Assembly: GCA_027488055.1 (NCBI GenBank) | Contig: JAIYCK010000052.1 | Location: 1 to 22,052, forward strand | DNA: 22,052 bases | Reading direction: 5' to 3' | From: Flavobacteriales bacterium | GTDB lineage: Bacteria > Bacteroidota > Bacteroidia > Flavobacteriales_D > Sanyastnellaceae | In this document: positions 16,116 to 22,052 of the stretch, piece after piece | Numbering within the stretch: position 1 is the first letter of the stretch | Layout: every line of letters begins with the position of its first letter | Translations under genes and position numbers: made by a program | Notes under the pieces: model-generated | What the model was told of the DNA's origin: nothing | Seen by the model: only the letters and a program-made list of their open reading frames with translations | Database searches by the model: none

Positions 16116-16988
16116 ATGAACATAGTGGTATTATCGCGCGACAAGGAATTGTATAGCACAAGTAGATTAGTGGAAGCGGGCGAAAAGCGTGGACACAAAG
16201 TGCGAGTCATTGATCCTTTGAAGTGCAATCTGGTCATTGAAAAAAGAAATCCAAAGATCATTTACAACGGGGAATTGCTCACGGATATACAAGCCGTCAT
16301 TCCGCGGATTGGTGCTTCTGTGACCTTCTATGGAACGGCTGTTGTGCGACAGTTTGAAATGATGCATGTGTTCACTGCGGTCGAATCACAAGCGTTGGTG
16401 CGTTCACGCGACAAACTGCGTAGTTTACAGATTTTATCACGCGCTGGCCTGGGTTTGCCAAAAACCGTATTTTCCAATTATAGCAAAGATGTCGAGCGCA
16501 TTGTGGACGAGGTAGGTGGAGCTCCTTTGATCATAAAACTCCTCGAAGGAACGCAAGGATTGGGTGTGGTATTGGCCGACAATCACAAGTCAGCTGTCAG
16601 CGTGATCGAGGCATTCAATGGCTTGAAGGCACGTGTAATTGTTCAAGAATTTGTATCCGAAGCAAAAGGTGCTGATATCAGAGCTTTCGTGGTCGATGGC
16701 CATGTGATTGGAGCCATGAAGCGACAAGCTAAAGAAGGCGAATTCAGGAGCAATTTGCACCGCGGCGGAACGGCAGAGGTGATTGAATTGACACCAGAGG
16801 AGGAAATCGCAGCCATCAAAGCGGCCAATGCATTGAAGTTGGGAATTGCGGGTGTGGATATGCTTCAAAGCGAGCGTGGCCCACTTATCATCGAGGTCAA
16901 TTCCTCACCGGGCTTAGAAGGGATCGAGCGCGCCACGGGTAAGGACATAGCCGCACAGATCATCAAGTATCTTGAAAAGAACGTATAA
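16116..16988 (+). CDS. rimK: RimK-type alpha-L-glutamate ligase
   Basis: A 290-residue ATP-grasp ligase very similar in layout to E. coli RimK (300 residues), which adds glutamates to the C-terminus of ribosomal protein S6. Shared landmarks in order are MNIVVLSRDKELYS at the N-terminus, AVIPRIGASVTFYGTA, RSRDKLRSLQIL, GGAPLIIKLLEGTQGLGVVL, EFRSNLHRGG and IEVNSSPGLEGIE near the C-terminus. The last two contain the ATP- and magnesium-binding residues. The ATG at 16116 matches the E. coli start; a TTG six codons upstream is also open but unlikely. It stands alone on the plus strand and converges on the acyltransferase gene. A RimB-like protease gene lies 1.1 kb away on the other strand. Confidence 0.95.
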   Translation: MNIVVLSRDKELYSTSRLVEAGEKRGHKVRVIDPLKCNLVIEKRNPKIIYNGELLTDIQAVIPRIGASVTFYGTAVVRQFEMMHVFTAVESQALVRSRDKLRSLQILSRAGLGLPKTVFSNYSKDVERIVDEVGGAPLIIKLLEGTQGLGVVLADNHKSAVSVIEAFNGLKARVIVQEFVSEAKGADIRAFVVDGHVIGAMKRQAKEGEFRSNLHRGGTAEVIELTPEEEIAAIKAANALKLGIAGVDMLQSERGPLIIEVNSSPGLEGIERATGKDIAAQIIKYLEKNV

Positions 16989-17007
16989 AAGTTAGAGGGC
17001 TGCTTTT

Positions 17008-17029
17008 GGGGAAGAGTGTTCTCTTCACC
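17008..17029. terminator. Hairpin between convergent genes, possible bidirectional terminator
   Basis: Between the convergent ends of rimK (16988) and the acyltransferase gene (17052) lies GAAGAG-TGTT-CTCTTC (17011-17026), a perfect 6-base stem with a 4-base loop. It extends by two more G-C pairs beyond one mismatch. There is no clear T-tract on either side, so the terminator call rests on the stem and its position. Confidence 0.35.
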
Positions 17030-17051
17030 TTGACTTTCAAATGTCCAAGCT

Positions 17052-18044
17052 TTATTTGTATGCGACCCGTTGCGACCATTTTTGCGCGGGACGTTCAATC
17101 CATCTATAAAACAAATAGGCACAGCCGACAGCTACACTTACACCGACCAACACAACAGCTATTTTAGCTCCAGCACCCGATACTTTATGCGACAAGACAT
17201 TGACCACCGCGCCACCTGTAAGGGTATGCACCAAATAAAGTGAATAGGAAATCGATCCGAAAAAATCGGTCACTTTCGAACGAAATGTAGGGATCATCCA
17301 AATAACACTCAAAGTGAAAAACGCGGCCATAAAATGATCAAATCCCATTTTATGCCACACCAGAATCAAACACAATGCAGTGGCCAGAATGTATTCTCGC
17401 AATAACATCCGATCTTGATATTTGAGTGCGAGTAATATGCCACACAGAAACAAAGGGCTCCAGTAGAGCAATTGACGGTCTCCCCACGGTAGGTAACTGG
17501 ACAAGGCAAATAAGGCAAAGAATGCCCATCGGAAATACCAATGTGGCTTCAGGATCAAAGGCATCGACAGTGCAATCAGAATATAATATTGAAATTCGAT
17601 AGCCAAGGTCCAAAACACTTCATTCAACCAACGTGCACCTTCAATGAAAGGAACGAGATAACCCACGTGCATGACCAAATCCCATGCGCCAGGCTTATAA
17701 TCACTTGGGGTAGTGCCGGGTAGCCATTGACGCACGTAGACGTAGGCAAAGGCCATCAGCACAGCCACTAGATACGGAGGTTCGATGCGAAGGCAACGTT
17801 TCCATAAAAAGGTGCCCAATTTGTCGTAGCTATAAGCGGCCTTAATGAGGCTGAAGGGAATGACGATTCCGGATATAACAAAGAAAATTTGCACCCCGAG
17901 ATCGCCTTTGCCAAATACGCCAATGACCGCAGGGTCATGAGCGAAATCAACTGTTTTCACTACAAAATGAAACAACACAACCATTAAGGCAGCGAGTCCT
18001 CTCAATCCAATTATTACTTCTATTTGATTGTTCTTGGATGTCAT
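17052..18044 (-). CDS. Acyltransferase family 3 membrane protein
   Basis: A 330-residue integral membrane acyltransferase. The frame is open far upstream inside the rimB-like gene, but the ATG at 18044 overlaps that gene's stop as ATGA. It also begins just before the family signature GLRGLAALMVVLFHFV, with the conserved His26. GDLGVQIFFVISGIVIPFSL at 48-67, KRCLRIEPPYLVAVL and EVFWTLAIEFQYYILIAL follow in standard order, with about ten helices. The substrate is unknown. It belongs to the leftward yqeY-rimB-like operon rather than the rightward polysaccharide run, although its family fits surface-glycan decoration. Confidence 0.9.
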   Translation of the reverse strand: MTSKNNQIEVIIGLRGLAALMVVLFHFVVKTVDFAHDPAVIGVFGKGDLGVQIFFVISGIVIPFSLIKAAYSYDKLGTFLWKRCLRIEPPYLVAVLMAFAYVYVRQWLPGTTPSDYKPGAWDLVMHVGYLVPFIEGARWLNEVFWTLAIEFQYYILIALSMPLILKPHWYFRWAFFALFALSSYLPWGDRQLLYWSPLFLCGILLALKYQDRMLLREYILATALCLILVWHKMGFDHFMAAFFTLSVIWMIPTFRSKVTDFFGSISYSLYLVHTLTGGAVVNVLSHKVSGAGAKIAVVLVGVSVAVGCAYLFYRWIERPAQKWSQRVAYK

Positions 18045-18463
18045 GGGTTGTTTCTGTATTTTTTCACATGGATGCGTGACACATCTACCATAAACTTTTT
18101 GTACAACGTCTTGCGTCCGATGAGAATATGGTAGCGCATGTCTGAACGATCTGTGAGCGTCACTTGTGAGTTTATTTTTTTTCCGCCGATTTGAATCGTC
18201 ATGGGCACACAAAAACGCATCTCATTTTCGCCAAAACTGCTTCTCACCATCCGCTGGTGATAAACCTTGAAATGACGCACCAAGGTATGGCCTTCCACAA
18301 AGGAAAAATGTGCCTCCAATATCTTTCCCTCTGGACGATCGATTTCGTTGCAGTCGATGCAATGAATTGCGGTCCTAAAAGCTCCAGTATCCACCTTGGC
18401 TTCTATTGGAAGGTCTGATAAGTCTGGCAATTTGACATATTCACGTCGGCCAATGGTCGTCAT
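18041..18463 (-). CDS. RimB-like retropepsin (ATP-dependent zinc protease family, PF05618)
   Basis: A 140-residue protein of the family often labelled ATP-dependent zinc protease, which is better described as retropepsin-like. It has IGRREYVKLPDL at 4-15, the aspartyl-protease motif KVDTGA with Asp25-Thr26-Gly27, TLTDRSDMRYHILIGRKTLY at 102-121 and VDVSRIHV near the end. Length is usual for the family. In Pseudomonas the homologue RimB works with RimK in controlling S6 glutamylation, and rimK is close by here. It starts two bases after the yqeY stop and overlaps the acyltransferase start by four bases, so all three are probably one transcript. Family assignment is strong; partnership with the nearby RimK is inferred. 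Confidence 0.9.
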   Translation of the reverse strand: MTTIGRREYVKLPDLSDLPIEAKVDTGAFRTAIHCIDCNEIDRPEGKILEAHFSFVEGHTLVRHFKVYHQRMVRSSFGENEMRFCVPMTIQIGGKKINSQVTLTDRSDMRYHILIGRKTLYKKFMVDVSRIHVKKYRNNP

Positions 18464-18465
18464 GC

Positions 18466-18927
18466 TTATTGGGGCAATGAAGCCAATAATTTTTTGACCA
18501 TTTCTGAGATGGCCTTTCCATCGGCCTTACCAGCCAAGGCTTTATTGGCCGCACCCATTGCTTTTCCCATGTCGCCAGGACCACTTGCGCCCACCTCAGC
18601 GAGAACGGCGCTCACAGCGGACTCAAGTTCCTCAGTACTCAATGCTTTGGGCAAATAAGCGCCGATGACCTCAGCTTGCTTGGCTTCCTCAGCGATCAGA
18701 TCTTCTCTGTTTTGTTGCTTGTATATTTCGATCGACTCCATGCGCTGTTTGTACAGCTTGTTCAAGATGGCAATGGCTCTGGTGTCATCCACACTTCCGT
18801 CGCTTCCTTCCTTGGTCGCTTCCAACAGTAATTTGCTCTTGATGTCACGCAAGGCCATCAGTTTATCTTTTTCGCCGCTTTTCATAGCGGTCTTAATGTC
18901 TTCATTGATTTGTTCAGTCAATCCCAT
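18466..18927 (-). CDS. yqeY: GatB/YqeY domain protein
   Basis: A 153-residue cytoplasmic protein of the YqeY family (B. subtilis YqeY is about 148 residues), related to the C-terminal tRNA-binding region of GatB. Family features are GLTEQINEDIKTAMKSGEKD at the N-terminus, ALRDIKSKLLLEATKEG, YKQRMESIEIYKQQNREDLI, EEAKQAEVIGAYLPK and GDMGKAMGAANKALAGKADG near the end. The precise role of stand-alone YqeY is not settled; a tRNA-linked function is suspected. It is the first gene of the leftward operon, with a 131-base spacer shared with tetR. Confidence 0.95.
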   Translation of the reverse strand: MGLTEQINEDIKTAMKSGEKDKLMALRDIKSKLLLEATKEGSDGSVDDTRAIAILNKLYKQRMESIEIYKQQNREDLIAEEAKQAEVIGAYLPKALSTEELESAVSAVLAEVGASGPGDMGKAMGAANKALAGKADGKAISEMVKKLLASLPQ

Positions 18928-18985
18928 GGTTTTTTCTTTTAGATATAATTATCAAGGTTGCTAAGTTATGATTTTTCATAAAAAG

Positions 18986-19019
18986 TTGATACATGGATTG
19001 TTAATCTAGATTACTTTAG
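18986..19019 (+). promoter_or_regulatory. Possible tetR promoter
   Basis: TACTTTAG at 19012-19019 differs by one base from the Bacteroidota -7 consensus TAnnTTTG. A TTG at 18986-18988 lies 23 bases upstream, at the long end of usual -33 spacing. The predicted transcription start would fall close to the inverted repeat at 19027-19042. This is motif evidence only. Confidence 0.28.
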
Positions 19020-19026
19020 CCAAAAA

Positions 19027-19042
19027 CCGAATGAAAATTCGG
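19027..19042. promoter_or_regulatory. Perfect inverted repeat upstream of tetR, candidate operator or leader hairpin
   Basis: CCGAAT-GAAA-ATTCGG is a perfect palindrome of two 6-base arms around GAAA, ending 16 bases before the tetR start codon. TetR regulators commonly bind palindromes overlapping their own promoter, so autoregulation is plausible. The same sequence in RNA would form a stem capped by a GNRA-type tetraloop. The arms are short for a TetR operator. Confidence 0.35.
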
Positions 19043-19058
19043 CAAATCAATTTTTCCA

Positions 19059-19637
19059 ATGGCCAAAAAACCACCCCTTAACAGAAAGGAACAAGTGATG
19101 TTGACTGCTCTGCAATTGATTCAATCCAATGGTCTGCAAAGCGCGAGCATGGCAGATATTTCTGCAAAAAGCAACGTTGCTGTCGGCACCATTTATCATC
19201 ATTTTGAAAGCCGAGAGGCGCTCATTGAGGCATTGCGCACGCAATTGGCGAATCAATTGGCCGAGGCATTAGCTGCTGGTTTGGCGGGTAAAGGCAGTCT
19301 CAAGGACAAGGTGATGGGGTTGTGGAACAATGCGCATGCGTTTTTTGTTAAAAATCCGCTTGCAGCGTCTTTCTTGGATCAATACTCGTCTTCTGCTATT
19401 GGAGCGTCAACTGCTGGAATGCTTAAAATCAAAGGGTTGACTTCGGTTCAAGAGTTTTTCAAAGAGGCGATCAAACAAGGTAAAGTTCGCAAAGTTGAAC
19501 CAGAATGGTTGTTCGAATGGCTTTTGGCATCTGTCTTAACGACTGTTCGTGTCAGCAGCAATAAACAAATGACAGCCATCAGCAAAAAATCGGTTGAATC
19601 AGGCGCTGAAATGTGCTGGGCGGCATTCAAAGCCTAG
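19059..19637 (+). CDS. TetR/AcrR family transcriptional regulator
   Basis: A 192-residue repressor-type regulator. Residues 8-55 form the TetR DNA-binding domain: LNRKEQVMLTALQLIQSNGL, then SASMADISAKSNVAVGTIYH, where the recognition helix ends in the typical GTIYHHFESREAL. The C-terminal ligand-binding and dimerisation domain (about 60-192) is variable and gives no hint of the ligand. The start ATG is preceded by an A/T-rich leader containing a perfect inverted repeat. It is followed two codons after its stop, in the same frame, by a small membrane protein that is probably its regulatory target or partner. Confidence 0.93.
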   Translation: MAKKPPLNRKEQVMLTALQLIQSNGLQSASMADISAKSNVAVGTIYHHFESREALIEALRTQLANQLAEALAAGLAGKGSLKDKVMGLWNNAHAFFVKNPLAASFLDQYSSSAIGASTAGMLKIKGLTSVQEFFKEAIKQGKVRKVEPEWLFEWLLASVLTTVRVSSNKQMTAISKKSVESGAEMCWAAFKA

Positions 19638-19643
19638 CCTATT

Positions 19644-20156
19644 TTGTTGCAAAAACTGGACATAGAAAGGTACTTTGAGGCCGAAAAGACTGGTTCTTTT
19701 TGTTTGCTTTTCCTAGGTGCTTTGGCATGTGCAGTGGCGTGCATCTTGGGGCTCTGGCTCAAATCCAGATGGAGCATGGGCTTGGCAATGCCTCTGGTGT
19801 TGATAGGAATAGCGCAGCTAGCAGTCGGTGCGCATGTGATGCGGAGCGCCGACAAACTTCGAACCGATGCTGTGTATGCCTTCGATTTGGATCCCAATTA
19901 CCTACGAAATCAAGAAGTGCCAAGAATGACAAGAGTGACGAAGAACTTTGTCTATTATACATATCTGGAAATCGGCATTTTTATCATGGGTGTCGTGATC
20001 ATGTGGATCAGTCCATCGCTCAATGCAAACAATCTCTGGAATGGTCTTGCATGGGGAATGTGTATACAAGCATTCATTCTGCTGGTCTTTGATTTTTTAG
20101 CTGCAAAAAGAGCGGAAACGTATCTTGAATCAATTCAAAATTGGTTGCAGCGCTGA
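19644..20156 (+). CDS. Small four-helix membrane protein of unknown function, TTG start
   Basis: A protein of about 170 residues with four hydrophobic segments near 19-39, 45-66, 104-122 and 133-152. The loop between helices 2 and 3 is charged (RSADKLRTDAVYAFDLD). I do not recognise a named family. The soluble N-terminus LQKLDIERYFEAEKTGSF precedes the first helix. It is in the same frame as tetR: after the tetR TAG (19635-19637) come only CCT ATT and then TTG TTG. The first in-frame ATG is inside the second helix region, so translation must begin at TTG (19644 or 19647), at ATT, or by readthrough from tetR. Its position suggests it is co-transcribed with and controlled by the TetR protein. 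It converges on the large secreted protein gene. Confidence 0.8.
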   Translation: MLQKLDIERYFEAEKTGSFCLLFLGALACAVACILGLWLKSRWSMGLAMPLVLIGIAQLAVGAHVMRSADKLRTDAVYAFDLDPNYLRNQEVPRMTRVTKNFVYYTYLEIGIFIMGVVIMWISPSLNANNLWNGLAWGMCIQAFILLVFDFLAAKRAETYLESIQNWLQR

Positions 20157-20282
20157 AAGAGCAGGTCTTTCCATGCGTATGGATCGATCATCCCAATCCT
20201 TATTTTTTGAACAACAGCACGCACTAAACGCCTCGACGTTGAACAGTTCAAATGAAAGAACCATCACAATCTGTGGTATTTT

Positions 20283-22052
20283 CTATCGAACCAAAGTCAC
20301 AAATCCGCGCAATTCTTGCTCATCTGTCACACGACCCAACTCATCACGCAACTGCACTTTGATGAGATAGGGATAGGTGCCAGCCTCGGCATAATGCTCG
20401 CCATCTCTGCGTTGACCCATCCACTTGAAGTCGATGGCATCGGACTGGTAGAATACTTCGCCCCAACGATTGAACAAGGAAACCTCCAAACGTTCGATGT
20501 TGTCGCCACTTATTGACCAATAATCATTGATGCCGTCGCTATTAGGGGTAAAGCTATTCGGTACATAGATTACACCCGGACAAACGCTTTCAATGCCTTG
20601 CGTGAAAGTGCCTTCACAACCAAATGGGGTCGTAATTGTGACTGAATAGTATCCTTCGGCCGCGGCAAATATTTGTTGGGTTGTTTCTCCGGTGTTCCAA
20701 GCAAAAAAGGCATCCGGATTATCAGCCAAAAGCGTCACACCATATGGTGGGTAGGCCAAGCAAGCGACGATGGGCTCCGTTCCAAATGGATTGATTGGAA
20801 GCGGAAATACCGCGATTTCTGCAGATTGTGTGGTGAAACAAAAGTCATTGTCAATGGTAACCGTATAGACCCCGGGCTCGGTCACTTGAATCAAAGGAAT
20901 CGTATCGCCTGTGCTCCAATTATAATGATAATCTCCGATGCCTGCATCCAAAGTGACGATGGTAGTGGCGCAAACAGATGTATCGCTCAAAGCGGGGCTC
21001 GTAGGATAATAATAGAAGATTACTTCACTTTCAGCTTGAGAAACGCAGCCATCTGGACTGGTGGCCGATACAGTGTAAACTCCAGACGCATCGACTTGTA
21101 TGCTTGGTGTATCCAGGCCATTGCTCCACAAAATGGCATGCGTAGAAGGATGACCGCTGTCCAGGATCACTTCTTCATCTTCACACACTTCAATCAATGC
21201 AGGCAGTTCGATGTATTCAAAAAGTTGTTGCAGGAAAACAGTATCCTGTGCTGTGCAGCCAGCGCTGTTGGTCGCAACAACGATCAAATCTTGACTGGTA
21301 TCGGTCGTTACAGTTGTGGATGGCAAAGTTGCATTAGCTACAAGAAATGCTGGTGTCCAAGCCCATGTTAGTTGACTGTTGACGCTGGATACCGCCGTCA
21401 CTGGGAGGCCTTCAATCACACAACCCTCATAGCTGTCTGGACTTGCGTCGATGGTGAAGGCAGGTTGCACCTCCACGGTCACTTCATCCGTCAGACCGCA
21501 CATGTTTTGATAGGAGACGGAACACACATAGGTGGTGGTCTCAGTTGGATTGGCCAAGGTTTGTGCCAGTGTGGGATTTGCAATACTTGTTGCAGGTGAC
21601 CATTGTATGGTGATGCCCGGTGGGTTACCTGGTATGACCGCGTTAAGAGTGACATCTTCGCCACTGCAAATGTTGTCATCGCTCGCTGTCACCGTCAAGT
21701 CGAGTAAGACGGCAATCGCTATATCCACGTCAGCGTTGGCTGAGCAACCTTGCTCCGAAGTAACTTCTACACTGTAGGTCACATCTGTGGTAGGTGACAC
21801 CGTGGGCGTAGAACTGAATGTATTGTTGATGTTTGTGCTTGGAGACCAGGTGAAATCGTAATCGCCTGGCACCGATGGAATGGCGTACAATTGAATTCCA
21901 TCTGCATCGCAAAGCACGGTATCATTAGGTAATTGAAGCGTAAATCCTTGTCCGACATTGATGAGCACAGAATCGATATACGTGCAGCCATAGACCTGAT
22001 CTGTCAATTCTGCATAGTACGTGATCGTCTCATTAGGGGACGCATTCACAAC
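20283..22052 (-). CDS. Large secreted repeat protein with CHU_C (gliding-motility-associated) C-terminal domain, 5' end off the right edge
   Basis: The last 589 codons of a leftward gene whose start lies beyond the window. The C-terminal 100 residues form a CHU_C / type B T9SS sorting domain: YVPNSFTPNSDGINDYW, then LEVSLFNRWGEVFYQSD, ending in RGFVTLVR. Such proteins are exported by the type IX secretion system and placed on the cell surface or released. Upstream are tandem Ig/PKD-like beta modules. Counting the GTG at 22049 as residue 1, each of the last six modules has a cysteine near its start (47, 128, 210, 289, 360, 430) and one near its end (102, 184, 265, 335, 404, 478). The earlier three modules are about 81 residues and carry WSP or WTP. 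The later three are about 70 and carry WSNG, WSTG or WNTG. The ligand or adhesive role is unknown. Confidence 0.93.
   Translation of the reverse strand, partial: VVNASPNETITYYAELTDQVYGCTYIDSVLINVGQGFTLQLPNDTVLCDADGIQLYAIPSVPGDYDFTWSPSTNINNTFSSTPTVSPTTDVTYSVEVTSEQGCSANADVDIAIAVLLDLTVTASDDNICSGEDVTLNAVIPGNPPGITIQWSPATSIANPTLAQTLANPTETTTYVCSVSYQNMCGLTDEVTVEVQPAFTIDASPDSYEGCVIEGLPVTAVSSVNSQLTWAWTPAFLVANATLPSTTVTTDTSQDLIVVATNSAGCTAQDTVFLQQLFEYIELPALIEVCEDEEVILDSGHPSTHAILWSNGLDTPSIQVDASGVYTVSATSPDGCVSQAESEVIFYYYPTSPALSDTSVCATTIVTLDAGIGDYHYNWSTGDTIPLIQVTEPGVYTVTIDNDFCFTTQSAEIAVFPLPINPFGTEPIVACLAYPPYGVTLLADNPDAFFAWNTGETTQQIFAAAEGYYSVTITTPFGCEGTFTQGIESVCPGVIYVPNSFTPNSDGINDYWSISGDNIERLEVSLFNRWGEVFYQSDAIDFKWMGQRRDGEHYAEAGTYPYLIKVQLRDELGRVTDEQELRGFVTLVR

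Noticed and set aside
17052..18212. A longer reading of the second acyltransferase starting 56 codons upstream of 18044
   Set aside because: The extra residues lie antiparallel-free but in another frame inside the rimB-like gene, and the family N-terminal motif follows the ATG at 18044, which also makes an ATGA junction.
20155..20171. Hairpin GAAAGA-GCAGG-TCTTTC at the stop of the small membrane protein gene
   Set aside because: A/T-rich weak stem overlapping the stop codon with no T-tract after it; not enough for a terminator call.
20125..20370. An 81-codon plus-strand frame across the convergent spacer at 20157-20282
   Set aside because: It overlaps both flanking genes in other frames, and the translation is low-complexity serine/asparagine-rich with no family resemblance.
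20673..21371. A 232-codon plus-strand frame inside the secreted repeat protein
   Set aside because: It is antisense to a well-supported coding region with clear repeats; the open frame follows from that gene's biased composition.

Overview
The window looks like a chromosomal segment of a Bacteroidota bacterium. The protein cut by the right edge ends in a gliding-motility-associated (CHU_C / type IX secretion) C-terminal domain. Start codons mostly lack a Shine-Dalgarno sequence, and a few intergenic spacers carry weak matches to the Bacteroidota -7 motif TAnnTTTG. I cannot place it more precisely than the phylum. I see no rRNA, tRNA, CRISPR array or insertion sequence, and no gene-free stretch reaches 300 bases.

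Bases 1-16021 are a surface-polysaccharide locus that continues past the left edge. A leftward multi-spanning membrane protein is cut at base 1. Rightward from 1052 come a short NeuB-type synthase, an overlapping putative transferase with an HP motif, three GT-B glycosyltransferases, an acyltransferase-3 membrane protein and an O-antigen polymerase/ligase-like protein. An inverted two-gene cassette (9236-11016, polysaccharide deacetylase plus GNAT acetyltransferase) interrupts this run. It then continues with a glycosyltransferase, an NAD-dependent sugar epimerase/dehydratase, a glutamine-hydrolysing asparagine synthase homologue and another glycosyltransferase. Many neighbours overlap by 1-13 bases, which points to translational coupling. 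The gene set suggests a heteropolysaccharide carrying an acidic (nonulosonic-acid-like) sugar, an amidated sugar and N- and O-acyl groups. This is inference from families; the product is unknown. No flippase, initiating phosphoglycosyltransferase or export complex is visible here.

Bases 16022-18927 hold a RimK-type glutamate ligase (+) that converges on a leftward operon of yqeY, a RimB-like retropepsin and a second acyltransferase-3 protein. RimK and RimB-like proteins are known partners in ribosomal protein S6 modification, so this block is probably housekeeping next to the polysaccharide locus.

Bases 19059-20156 hold a TetR-family regulator followed, in the same reading frame after a single TAG, by a small four-helix membrane protein with no ATG start. 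A perfect 6-4-6 inverted repeat precedes tetR. The right end (20283-22052, minus) is the C-terminal part of a large secreted repeat protein whose modules form two distinct types in blocks of three.

The points most worth a second look are the compact SAF-less NeuB homologue coupled to an HP-motif transferase, the inverted deacetylase/GNAT pair as a possible acyl-swap cassette, the tetR-TAG-membrane protein arrangement, and a possible gene remnant at 888-1028.
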